Below, in pieces: positions 24,657-35,643 of a DNA stretch of 64,000 nucleotides. The first letter of the stretch is position 1. Every line of letters begins with the position of its first letter. The notes beneath the pieces were generated by a model. That model had not been told where the DNA came from. It worked only from the letters and a program-made list of their open reading frames with translations, and did not search any database. The stretch is from Gymnorhina tibicen (taxonomy: Eukaryota > Chordata > Aves > Passeriformes > Artamidae): the NCBI GenBank assembly GCA_013399875.1, contig VXAZ01007517.1:992001-1056000 (forward strand). Direction: 5' to 3'. The position numbers were made by a program, and so were the translations under genes.

Positions 24657-24695
<39 letters not shown>
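24657..24695 (+). repeat. (AC)19.5 microsatellite
   Basis: A perfect AC dinucleotide run of 39 bp. It is long enough to be polymorphic and is the source of the CVCVCV peptide in a minus-strand frame. Confidence 0.98.
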
Positions 24696-24696
<1 letters not shown>

Positions 24697-24904
24697 TTTT
24701 TTACCACCCGAATGAAACCTACGAGCGATCAGAATGCTTTGTGTGCAGCCCTGGGCTGTAATGACATTTGTGTTATGTTCTGCTCTTGTTGGGGTGTTGT
24801 ATAACCATCATCGCTCGAGCCTACGTCTTCATTCCTTCTTGGGTTACATGACCAACACTGAGATTAGGAACAGGTTTTAAAATATGTCCACATACTGGTA
24901 ATTT

Positions 24905-24950
24905 ATCACACACACATTACACAAATAAATAAATAATACACACATATATA
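24905..24950 (+). repeat. Imperfect AC/AAAT/AT low-complexity tract
   Basis: Mixed short runs of AC, AAAT (AAATAAATAAAT) and TATATA lie in 46 bp, about 210 bp downstream of the long AC repeat. Confidence 0.85.
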
Positions 24951-27900
24951 TCAACTTAATTGCTGCACATGCACGTACCTGATTTCACATAATGAATACT
25001 TCAAGGAAGCCTATACCCCAATAGATATTAATTACTCTGTCTGAATCAGAGGCCCCCTTTTCTCCTAAACATGCTACATTCAGTGGACTATTGGATTTAT
25101 GCTGCTGCTTGTCACTGTGCTGCCTACACACTTTACTTGCTAAAACAAAAGCAAAAATGAAATCTCCAAAGGAGAGAATTTTTTTTTTTTTGTGAGGGAT
25201 GTGGGAAAAGTAAGATAGTTTTGGAGCAAGACTCAAAGAAAATTACCTTTCCAGGTTTTATTTGCATAGTTTTATTTACACTGTTTTGGTGTCAAAGGAT
25301 AAAAGTATTGCAAGTATTATCTTTGGAGAAAATAAATCCTGCCCAGGTATACTTCTGGATAACTTGCATAACTCTTAGTTTATACCAGTGCAGCTAAGAA
25401 ATTGTTATTTTTTCTAATAGTGGGTTTGTGCCATCACCCAGAGCTGGGTTTCTCCCTAGAAGCAGACCCTTCTCCCTGGCTGAGCATATGCAGCACCAGT
25501 AACAGCAGAGGTACAAATGCTTCCTCCCAGGAGGAAATTCCAGCTTATACAGGGCCACCCTCAATTTCAGAGGAAATTTGTACGATTTTGGACTGCTACA
25601 AATTTCTGATCATGATCACAGCAAGTCTGAAGAGGATGTAGCCTTGCAGGCTGGAGGTACATTAGATACAACAGCCCAGCTTGTGTTTTGCTCTGTTAAA
25701 AGGACACCATTATTCTAAGTCCCAAGTAATTGCTAAACGGTTACACTTCACCAAATTTCCATGAAAGATATACAAGTCCCCAGAGATGTTCTGGCACAGG
25801 AGTGTTAAGTGCAGCATCCTTATATTTTAAGTAGGTGATTCTTTGCTACATAAATGTCCCAGCCCACTGCACACACAAAGGTAAGATGACCCTCCAGAGA
25901 CATTAACAGGCTTTTTACCTCCTCTGTGCCTTATTCACAGGCAGGCAGCATCCTACCTCCCCTCTCCAGCCCTGCTTTGCTTATTTGTGTTTATGGTACA
26001 CAAGGCAGTAGATAAACAAAAAGGAGTTTTAGACACTTTCTGTTCTTAGCTAAACCTTTTAGTTACACATTAGGGAACAGAAGTGTGGTACGACCCTCTG
26101 TTTATTTGTGGTTCTTTTAAGTGATGTCCAGAGACCTACATTTCATGGTTATTTGAAAGTTTATATAACAGTGGGAAGCTGTTAAACAGCAGTTTACCTT
26201 CACTTTTTTCCTTTTTTTTCATCATGTAAAGGATTTGAAATTAACACTCATTCTACCACATTATTTTAGATATTATTTAATATTCTCCAGGTTTATTCTC
26301 CAGGTTTCTTTTCCCTTAGAATTTATATTTCCTGTAAGTAATGATAAGAGCATTCACGTCAACAAATCTAAAATCTATTTGGTAACTATGCACTTTAAAA
26401 TAGTCCTTGAAATTTCACAATAAGTTGCTGTTCAGCTGTCTGAAAAAAAAATTGTGATTAAAAAGAAAAATCTGCACTCTTCACATTAGACCTATGAATA
26501 AGGCAAAAAGTACTTCCAAAAAGAAATTTTTTTCTTTTTACTTCCTTGCAATCTATTGAGTAATACGTAATCCGATCTTTTAAATTAACTGGATATGTTT
26601 TTTTTAAAATGCTCACAATGTTCTTGCACGTCTCTCAGTTCCTAAAATTTGTCATGTTCAAACACTCTTAGGATCTCTCTAGCACTACAATGCATTCAGG
26701 AAATAAGTTTTTCCTTCATATGACTAAAATCTCCTCTTTTTTTTTCATATAATTTGACCCTAATTCTGTTTCCTAAAGGGTCAGTGGTACTTTTGCTTTG
26801 CTATAGGATCCACTTCTTTTACTGCCTTATATAGCAACAGCTCCTTCCAGAACATTTCTTTCATTTGAAAAAAAAAAAAAAAGAAGTAAAAAACCAAATC
26901 CAAATTAAATATATATATTATTTAGCAACCAGGTCTTAATGCAAAGTCACTTTAGGATATTGGATATGTTGTTTTCCTTCAAATAATCTTAAACCTTCAA
27001 GCTAAGAAACATAAAATAATTTTAATGTAAATCATTTAGCATATAAATTTGATTTGGACTAAGAAATAACTGTATAAAAACTGCCAAAATGTTAATGCAA
27101 AGTATGCATTATCTTGGCTCCTTATATTAGGATGAAAGAAAATCCACTTTTTAATTATGAATTTAAGTGTTTGGAAAATAATTTTCAGCCTGAAAGACAA
27201 GCCAGATTTGTTGTTTTTAAAATTATTTGTGTCCAGGAATTTTTCTGGGAGAACATAGATGGAATTCATAGTAAAATAAATTTAATGTAATTCCATCATT
27301 TCTTTGGAAAGCTCACATGACAGAGTCATATCCCATTAATTCACAGTGATCACTAGAAGGCCAACTGAAAACTACAGAATAATACAAACTAGAGCCAAAA
27401 AATTTAAACGGTTCACTACACAAGACCTCATTTATTTTAGGTTTTAAAAAAAGACATGTTGTCTTCCCCATGATAGCTTTGTGCAACAACTCTGACTTAA
27501 ATGACCATTTTTTTATGAAAACATTTACCTTTTAGGGTTATGAATTCTCACGGTATAATGTTATGTGTTTATATTTTTTCTGGAACACTTTTGGATGCAG
27601 ATTCAGACTCTGCTCCAAACATGTAAAGTAGTCTACTCTGCAAGGCAATGACTGAAACAAAATTTCTCTTCTAAAGTTGCTGAAAACTCCATAGCTCACG
27701 AAGACAAATTTGTCTTATTATCATTATTAGTATTTGTCAAGCTATACCTTCTATTCTCTAACTCTTCCTAAAAGAAAACTTTGGTGAGTGACAGAACTGC
27801 AAATCCAATCAAATACCATGAAAACTGGCCATAATAAACTTTGCTATAACGAAACTCCACTTAAGGGTGCAGCAAAACTCAAATCACGGAGTACGTTTAT

Positions 27901-28564
27901 GCTTTTTGACTGCGCACACTACATTTACACAGCCACTTGAAACTGCTGACAGCCAAGCTTTTTAGGGAGGGAAAGAGCCACACTGAATGTCTTAATAGGT
28001 AATAAGAATAATAATCAGGATTTCTGAGAACACTCCCGTACAGCTCTCAGTAGAGAGTAAGCAAAGGGACCAACTTTTGAACATTTAACTGAAGTTCGGC
28101 TCATAGTTAAAAGACAGATGTGGTATGAAAGCTCTAATTCACAGTTATTAACTTCCCCCTCCTCAAAAACATACAATGAAGAAAAGAGAAGATATTTAAA
28201 AGATATAAAGCCCTGTTTAGGCCAAGAAGTTGTTACATTTCTTGAGCAAGGACAATTTTCTAAGTACAATCATTTCCTCCAACAAGGTAACTCATGTAAA
28301 CACCATCAGGGTCGTACTGTTTGTTCTGTGCTGCCAGATGGGGGATATAAACCATGCAGAAACAATTTCAGATTTCCACCCTGATTAGTTCATCTTGAAT
28401 ATTTTCACAGTGTGAATCTGGAAGTCAGGAGTTTACATAATGGTTATAAATTAGGGAGAAATCCTGCTGCCAAGAAAGTCACACTCAAGCAAACAAACTG
28501 TCTCCTTCCTAACATGTTTTAGGTGTTGCTTATCAAACACATTCTCAGCTGTAGGTGGAAAAAG
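24951..28564. other. Gene-free AT-rich DNA
   Basis: No gene or classified repeat seen. Small features are an 11-T run near 25,180, a 13-bp tandem duplication (TTTATTCTCCAGG-like, 26,279-26,306), and an A-run of 15 (26,868-26,882). From 26,200 to 27,500 the DNA is strongly AT-rich. Confidence 0.5.
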
Positions 28565-28900
28565 ACCTTGAATTCCTCGTCGGTTTTTGGATTGCTGTTT
28601 TCCCACCGCGGGCTGTTTAGTCACAGCGGTGATTTACCCTCACCGTCCCCGTCCCCATCCCCACTCCGCGCCCGGTGCCCTGCCCGGCAAGTGGAGCTTG
28701 CAGCAGCCTGCAGCTCCCTCCGGGGGCCAGCGGAGAGCCCGCAGCCTCCCCAAACCCTCCAGGAGCTCGGAACTATCTGCCAGAGAGAAACTTCACTGAG
28801 CAAAAAATATCCCCCGCAAGTCCTCGAGTCCTTCACACCGCACAGTTTTGCTACAAGGCAGCCGAAGGGGTGACCTGTCCGGCGCCCCTGAACTCCTCTC
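28565..28900. promoter_or_regulatory. GC-rich, CpG-containing block
   Basis: About 330 bp are clearly richer in G+C and CpG than the surroundings, with many CpG dinucleotides, notably in 28,606-28,685 and 28,715-28,900. Both strands are therefore open in several frames (up to 129 codons), but no protein family is recognisable. It lies about 1.8 kb upstream of the main CpG island and could be a secondary promoter or an unmethylated regulatory element. It also contains a G-quadruplex-forming stretch on the minus strand. Confidence 0.4.
28637..28663 (-). other. Predicted G-quadruplex motif
   Basis: Read on the minus strand, this stretch has three GGGG tracts separated by 2-nt loops (AT, AC) and a further GGG after a slightly longer loop. 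That fits the classic four-tract G-quadruplex pattern with short loops. It sits inside a CpG-containing GC-rich block. Confidence 0.6.
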
Positions 28901-29099
28901 ATCCACGTTGTGCCTTCCTGAGCTTCTTCAGAGCATGGCTTTGGCTGGTTTTTACTGTCATCCCTAAACATAAGCCTTAACCCCAGTATTATTTTACAAA
29001 AACTCAACATAATGCCAGTTCTTATTAGACTCGATGGTGGCTGTGGTTGAAAGGAAAATAAAGATCACAGTGTGCCTGTAGAGTAGATAACAAATACCC

Positions 29100-29640
29100 A
29101 AGTAAGGTTTATGCAAAGGCAACTCTCAAGGCACAGGCAGATGGAGTAGGCAAAAGGTAAAGTTTACACATTCTTTCCAATTGGCTTGGCTGAGTGCTAA
29201 AGCCAGTAAAGCGCTTGCTTTTATTCAGAAATCAATTTAAAATCTGTCATGTGCCAGACATATAATTGCAATTTCTGGTTATTGTAAGTACAGGCGTAAA
29301 TTCTGCCCTCTGATACAGGCACAAGTTCAGCTTCCCCTTAGGATCATCAGGGTTAATGTACATACATGTTAGGGCAGAGTTTAATATTATCTCTGTGGAG
29401 CAGCGAACAACGTTATGTCAAACAAGCCGGTTTCATTTAATTCTAAGCATGTTTAAGGAGAAATGTCAGAGTTCAGTTCCGCTGGCTAATGATGTAAATC
29501 AGGAATCACTGAAGCCAGACACCTATCCTGATCTTATACCCAATTTGTGTTAGGATTACTCCACTGAAATAAATCAGTTCTTTACCAGGAATCCATCCTA
29601 CTGACACATGAGCAGTTCATAAACTTTTTTCAGATACGGA
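29100..29640. promoter_or_regulatory. Candidate conserved noncoding block
   Basis: This is complex, repeat-free sequence between the two GC-rich blocks, with no coding frame beyond 65 codons and no recognised family. Its texture and position 0.8-1.3 kb before the CpG island make it a candidate promoter-proximal regulatory element. This is inference only. Confidence 0.2.
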
Positions 29641-29689
29641 AATCATGCTATGCAGGTGAGTAAATTTATTTGTGTGGTTTAACTACTTG

Positions 29690-30081
29690 TTAAGTTACTT
29701 TTTTATTGCTGCTGCTGAAGTATTTTCAGCTGAAAATTACTTCTCTTTTTAAACAAAGTTTTGCAAGAAATACCAGCTTCTTTTCTTTTCTCTTTTATTT
29801 CTTTTCTTTCTCTTCATTCAGTCTTTCTTCTTCCCCTTTCATTTTCTTTTTTTTCTTTTTCTCTTTCCTGTTCTTCTGTTCCCCTCCCTGCACATACCAT
29901 ACGAATAAAAAAAAAAAACCTCCTCAAACATATTTTTCAAAATTTTTCAAACATAAGGTTTTGACGTTTTCATTAAAACACCACAGGATTGGGGGTTTTG
30001 TTTTGTTTTTCTTGTTGTGTTTGTTTGGTTTGTTGTTTTGGTGGTGTATTTTGTTGTTATTTTTGTTTGGGTGTTTTTTCT
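29690..30081 (+). repeat. T-rich polypyrimidine and T/G-rich tract
   Basis: 29,777-29,885 is nearly pure pyrimidine (TTTTC, TTTCTTC units); 29,990-30,081 is almost only T and G. Together they give a strand-asymmetric 390-bp region just upstream of the CpG island. The 201-codon open frame across it is rich in F, S and L and is an artefact of this composition. Confidence 0.85.
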
Positions 30082-30384
30082 GCTGTTATTTTGAGAAGGA
30101 AAGGGGATGTTTCCCAGTTAATTTATTTACCTGGGAAATTAAAAGAATAGAAAAGAGAGACAAGTTTTCCAGGAGCCAGCTGGAACCCTGGAGCGCAGTG
30201 GACAGAATTCCACCCCAGTTCAGCTGTGCCGCATTCGTTTGCGTTTTGCCGGGGGCAAGACCTGTGCTAGTATCAGAATTATCCCCCGGGCTAATGGACT
30301 TCAAATACTAAAAGCACACATTAGGTAGCATACGCTATACTTTCAATGCGTTTCTCATGATCAGTAGGTTGCTGATACGTTCGA

Positions 30385-30840
30385 ATCCTCTGTCGAGGGG
30401 CCGCCGCGGCTGTCCCCGCCGGGCGGAGCGGGGCCCGGGGCTGAGGGAGCCGCGGCCGGGGCGCACCTGGCAGGCACCGGGAGAGGCTGAGCTGCTGCGG
30501 GCTGCAGCCTCCTCCTCCTCCGTGGCCAGGAGCTGGGAAACAGCTGCTCCTGGGCGCGGGAGGTGCTGACCAGAACGTGCGAGCTGCCGGCGGTGCTGCC
30601 CCAGGCCGGGCCGCGGGTCCCGGCGGGGGTTTGGCATCCGCGGGCGCCCCTGGCCCCTCTCGCCTCCGCGCTCCTTCCCCCTCACAAGCTGTGTAATGGC
30701 GCCTCCTGCCTATCGGCATAAGGAACCTGCCTCTGGAAGCTCAGCCGATGAGCTGTTTCTCGTTGCCCCGCCGAGCTCCTTGCAGGGCTGCAGCGCCGCG
30801 GCCCCGCGGGACAGGAAGGGAACAGAGAGGTGGCCAGGGA
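30385..30840. promoter_or_regulatory. CpG island, candidate promoter
   Basis: This is the only true CpG island in the window outside the LTR. CpG dinucleotides are dense from about 30,391 to 30,810, in a surrounding of AT-rich DNA almost devoid of CpG. No TATA box is evident, as is usual for CpG-island promoters. E-box-like CAGCTG (30,541-30,546) and GC-boxes are present. Frames are open on both strands because of base composition, and no protein family is recognisable. The transcript direction is uncertain: on the plus strand a strong donor CCAG/GTGAGC follows at 31,031; on the minus strand a CAG/GTGCGC donor lies near 30,465-30,470. It could be the start of a lncRNA, a distant gene's first noncoding exon, or an orphan island. 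Confidence 0.6.
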
Positions 30841-31031
30841 GCTCCAGGCCAAGGTCTCCCTGCCCCACACCAAGTGTGGTCCCTAAGAGACCCACCTGAG
30901 CTCCCTTATGCCGTGGATGGGGATGGACAGGCACACTCAGAACCCAACAGACCAGGGAAATCACACCCTACAACTCCCCACTGTGCATCACAGAAACTTT
31001 GCAGGGATCCAGAGTTCAGTGGAGCTGCCAG
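30841..31031 (+). other. Possible 5' exon segment downstream of CpG island
   Basis: The sequence from the CpG island runs to a strong splice donor, CCAG/GTGAGC, at 31,031/31,032. If transcription starts in the island and runs on the plus strand, the first exon would end here. A 95-codon open frame (30,748-31,035) crosses the junction but is not recognisable. This is a weak structural prediction. Confidence 0.2.
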
Positions 31032-34000
31032 GTGAGCTGAACTCTATTTGCAGGCTCACGCTATGGTAGACGCTGTCTGCAAGGGCCCTGCCTCCTCTTG
31101 GGTCATCTTTCCTCTGCTTCCTGCCTGCAGACCAAAGAAAACCCCTGGCACAGGTAACAACAGCTGCCTGGATCACTGTCCTTGGTTAACACCTGGTGAT
31201 TTTTGAGCCTCAGCACTATTTGGTGGCTATGGAGCATAGATGCATCCTCAGATTGGGGGTAAGGCAGAGTTTTCCACAGATAGTGACTACAGAAGAAGAA
31301 AGGGAAACTCAGATAATGATGATGTTGTTCATGCCATTCTGATTCTGTTGCACACAGGTTCAGTACTGTATAAATTAAATTAGTTTTAAACAAGTGGCTT
31401 TTCAGATGATAATGAGGTACCCAGACTTCTCTAGAATATATTCTGTGACAAGTTATTTGTTAGTATGTGTAAAGGGATCTGCCTTCATGTCTAGCTACAA
31501 TTGCTTCATTTTTTTCTCTGTATATCAGTGTGGCTCAACCAAAACTCAGGCCAAATAAAACAGACAATACTAAGCATGTAGATTCTGGCCTGCCATACTT
31601 AACTCTGTAAATTTCTGATTTTCTCATTGTTAAATTTTTTCCTTGTCAAGTAATTAGTACTTCTGTAGATGGTTTTAAACATGAGGCATGAGTTGCTCAC
31701 ACAGATTTCCTCACATAATTTCTCACATATATGGCAATACATTCAAGTGGATGTGGAAATCTCTTTCATTAACATTGAAACAGACATATTTTAATACTCA
31801 CGTCTAAATGTACTCCCCCTGAGCTGTCTGCCCATGATATATAATATATAATAGATATATGTAGTGAACCACCTGTGCATTTCAGCTGTGAAGAAGATGA
31901 CATTACTTCAGCCTTTTCAAAACCTCCCTAAGCTATGTCAAGAAACGGTCCTGGTTCCACTCAGCTATGTTTTTCAGTCCTCTGGATGATATCTAGCTGC
32001 TCTATGTATGCTGATGAAATCAAAATGTATAGATATACCATAACTGCAAGCATTTCAATCAGCATATAAAACAAATGTTTTCAGAATATCTCTAAGACTC
32101 ACACTCCACAAAGCTCTGCCTTTCTTTTATAAACACAATGAACTCAAGGAAGACTGTTTAAACTCTCCCTTCACACACCTTTGCCCTTATTTTCTCTTCA
32201 GTAAAGGAAGAACCTCAGCTTAATGCAGTTATATCTTTGGTGACTATACATCTGCAGGCTTTCAAGAGACAGTTGTTTTCTCTCAAGCTCTTCCTTTAGG
32301 TCCTAAAAAACACAGACCATGGACTAACTGTGATTTAAATGGAGGCTTTCCCACCAAGGTGCAAGAAGATACTCAACTGATTCCCAACAATGATACCTCT
32401 ATAACCCATCTCTCATGCTAGGAACATCAAGCTCTGGCCATATATTATTTCTGAGTCACCTCAGTGCATGCCGAGCTTTTGTCACATCCTACTTCTGGAT
32501 TTCACAGACAGAGGATATCTGACAGAATTATCCAGTTCTGCAGTCAGCTTGTGCATTGGCATCTGCATTTCAGATAATATTTATCTCTCCTTGTAACTAT
32601 TTCTTTGTTCTTTCTTTGCATTCAGGAAAGTCCTGAATGCCTGTGGCCTACAGCCAGACTGCTGCTGTTCAGGACTTTTAATGTATTCACCACTTACATG
32701 ACCAAAAATTGAAAAGAGAAGGGTTTTTCTGAGTTTCCGTTAAAATCTCTGAAGTGTACAACATGGAGACCAAATATTTACTTTTACTTTTCTTCATCTT
32801 TTTTTTTTTTCCAGTGATGCATTTAGTTTCATTTAAAGGAAAGAGAGAAGTGAAAGAAGTGAAAGGGAAGAGAATCACTGTGTTTGATAATTTCTCCATT
32901 TAAATATTAAAAGGGCTTTGACATCAGCTGGAGAATGCAGGGGTGGGTAGAGCCCATTCCCAGGACTACTGCTTGCTGGAATCAATTTTCTGGAAGACTG
33001 GTTTCATACTGCCACATCACATCAGATTACATTTTGATTATTATATCTTTTTGACACTAAGAAAGAAAAGTATTTTGCTAATTTTTTTTAGCATAATTTA
33101 CAAAAATATAACCGAATTCAGCAGGCTTATTGCTGAAAACCATAAAACCACAAGAACTAGGAATGTGTTCATAAGTGTATTTCAGTGTGACAGCCAATAC
33201 TTTGCCAGCTTTCTCAAAGCTATTCATGGGCTTATTGGTCAAGTAAGAGCTACTTGGACTCTTCAAAAATCAGAGGTAACCACTGAAGAGAAAACCTCAT
33301 TTTAGCTTTATCTCCAGGCCAGAAAATACCATTAAGATTCCCAGCCATCACTACTGGCTTATGATGCCTTGTCAAAGTGAGTGGGAAAATATATTTTTAA
33401 TTCTATATTCTTCTCCTAAAAAAACCCAAAAATAAATAAAAGAATCTTGAAATGTTTTGACCTCAATGCAAAATAAACAAACAAAAAAGTCTTAAGCTGA
33501 AACTGAAGGACATTTCTGCCCCCTATGCACAAAAAAAATTAGTAAAGGGTTTGTTTTTCACATTGAGTATGCAACATTACAAGACATAAGGAAATCTTTT
33601 CTGAAAGTCAGAAACATCTGTAACTACAATTACAATGCCTATGGTACATTATGACTCTGACGTTTAATTAGAAAACTTACTGTACAAGACACTTAAAACA
33701 CAATCAAAGCAGGCTTTTTTAATCAGCAACATCTACTCCAATCCTCTTCATCAAAGACAATGTGGGCAACTCCCTGGCTGACAGCAGTGGGACCAGGTTT
33801 GTAGCTGATAAGCCACGAGATTTTTTGTAACAGACAAATTATGACAGAGAAGTGGGCTCTGGTCTGATCAGACACTATTTGTTGGCTCTGAGGAGGCAGG
33901 GATGCTGTCTTGAGAGACATCAGGTCTGTGGTTGCAACTGGAAGGGAGCTGGCAAGTTTAGCTCGTTTAATAGCTCCATCTCTGTGACTGCTTATGAGGG

Positions 34001-35067
34001 CGATTTGAGAGCATCAAGATCCACTCAAATTCCTCACCAACACCCTCCAACCGCCAAAAGTGGGAGATGGGAGAGGGACCACACATAGCCACAGCTCCTG
34101 CCTGTTAACAATTAAAATGTGCTTGCAAAAAATTAACAAGGAAAATCTTAGCAATGTCATATTCGTTCCCTCACACATGAATTATGAGGTGAGCCCTTAC
34201 TTTTGTACGTATTTGTGATACCACACTTCCCACACTGTAATGTAGTCTCCTTTTTGTACTTATTCAATGTAGGCTGGCTGGCAGCAAATGATACACTTTG
34301 GGTTTCCATGAATATGTTATAGGTACATAAATTAGGTATGGTGGGAGGAAGAGAGCCCATGGGTTAGGCACATGAATAAATAAGAAATAGAAGCGAGTAA
34401 TAGCTGTGATAGCATTCTTGTCTGCTCACAGCATGCTGAAAATGGCATTGTGTGAACCACCTGCACCCTGTAGCTGCTTGCATATATGAAGGCTCCAAAT
34501 GAAAATGAAACCAATAACTGTGGGCCACCTTTGGGACTTTAGCAGTAGCTCCTTAGGTTCCCCTGTGTCTGCCCTCAGTGTAAAGAATTGGCTGCAGTTT
34601 ATCCCCACAATACATTGGGCAAAAAAAATTTCACAGAGTAGGAAAGAGTAACAATAGCAAATTTTTGCAGGCAGAGACTAAAGCAGAGGTTCCCAGGTTC
34701 TCTGTGCCCCATGTCAACACAATTTGGTGTGGTGTGAGGTGCCAGCATCCATCAAGATCCAGGCCTGTGACCCAGAGGTTTACAGCAAGGCTGGTGACTC
34801 TGCACTCCCTTTGTGCCCAATGGGTGGGAGTACATACTTCTAGGGTACCAGGTGACTCAGCTGACAAGTTGATATTAAAATGGGATTGTTCCCTTCAGAA
34901 CTGCACCTATTTCATCTCTATTGGCTATCAAGGAGAGCCAGAATGACTACCTTAGATCTAGGTGCCCACATAGTGAACAGAAAATTATGAGAGAGTCCTT
35001 CCACTCCAACTAGGAAATGCAAACTAGGAAGTGAGCTTGGGTTTTTTCTTTAAAGGCCCAATAACCA
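31032..35067. other. Gene-free single-copy DNA
   Basis: No gene or classified repeat seen. AT-rich microrepeats (TATAATATATAAT) lie at 31,838-31,861. A 23-bp palindrome lies at 32,618-32,640. A T-run of 12 is near 32,800. Confidence 0.5.
32618..32640. repeat. Perfect 10-bp-arm palindrome
   Basis: The arms GCATTCAGGA and TCCTGAATGC are perfect reverse complements, separated by AAG. The left arm also completes an excellent pyrimidine-rich splice acceptor (tttctttgcattcag), but no donor follows at exon distance. Confidence 0.9.
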
Positions 35068-35094
35068 TAGATCATGGAATGGTTTAGGTTGGAA
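35068..35094 (-). mobile_element. CR1 3' tail fragment, minus strand
   Basis: The sequence 'atcatggaatggtttaggt' and following bases match the reverse complement of the avian CR1 3' end. It directly abuts a plus-strand CR1 body, so two CR1 pieces of opposite orientation meet here. Confidence 0.55.
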
Positions 35095-35643
35095 GTGACT
35101 AGGAAATATGCCCTCCTTGATTTGTTGCTTGTTAACAGAGAAGGTCTCACGAGTGAAGTGGTGATTGGTGCCCATCTTGGCCACAGCAACCACGAAGGGA
35201 TCGAGTTTAAAATCCCTGGTGACAGGAGGAAGTGCCATCAAAACTTCCACCCTGGACACAAGGAAAGCAGGCTTCAGACTGTGCACAGAATTAGTGAATA
35301 AGGTCTCCTGGGAAAATGTGTTTGAAGGTGCTGGGGTCCATCAGTGCTGGCTGCTTTTTAAGGACCCCCTCCTAAGAGCACAGGAGTAGGCAATTCCTAA
35401 ATGTTGGAAGGGAAGCAAATGAGACAGAAGACTGGCTTGGCTGAGGAGGGATCTTGTTTTGGAGCCAAGGCAAAAAAGGAAGTACCATGGTTCTGAGAGT
35501 GATAAACTCCTAGTCAAATGTGAACTTGTGTGGGATCTGCTGCTCCAGCTGGATCCGTGTAAGTCTATGGGGCTTGATAGGATTCCCCCTGCCATGGAGA
35601 CATTGGAACTAGATGATCTTTAAAATTATCTCTTTCTACTTAG
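35095..35643 (+). mobile_element. CR1 LINE, endonuclease end with deleted RT
   Basis: This is a clear avian CR1 copy. Frame 1 (35,074-35,301) encodes the end of the ORF2 endonuclease, with LLDLLLVNREGLTSEVVIGA and LGHSNHEGIEFK matching the consensus 'DLLLTNREGLVGEV...LGHSDHEMIEF'. After a frameshift near 35,230 the next frame continues with TLDTRKAGF and WENVFEGAGVHQCWLLFK. Next come the linker before the RT ('ggcttggctgaggagggat') and the RT start 'ctggatccgtgtaagtctatgg', which encodes QLDP-KSMG. The rest of the RT is missing: at about 35,590 the sequence jumps to the CR1 3' end ('ggaactagatgatcttta'). The catalytic YADD region is therefore absent and the copy is dead. It is more similar to consensus than the 4 kb and 9 kb copies, so probably younger. 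Confidence 0.92.

Noticed and set aside
24251..24694. 147-codon minus-strand frame starting in CVCVCV
   Set aside because: The start comes from an AC microsatellite, and the rest overlaps an open frame on the other strand without family resemblance.
29706..30311. 201-codon open frame, longest in the window
   Set aside because: It crosses a polypyrimidine and T/G-rich tract and encodes mainly F, S and L; composition explains the lack of stops.
30380..30395. tRNA-like B box (GTTCGAATCC)
   Set aside because: The flanking bases do not form a T-arm stem and there is no A box or acceptor stem at the right distance.
30321..30719. 132-codon minus-strand frame in the CpG island
   Set aside because: Rich in P, A, R and G because of base composition; no recognisable domain.
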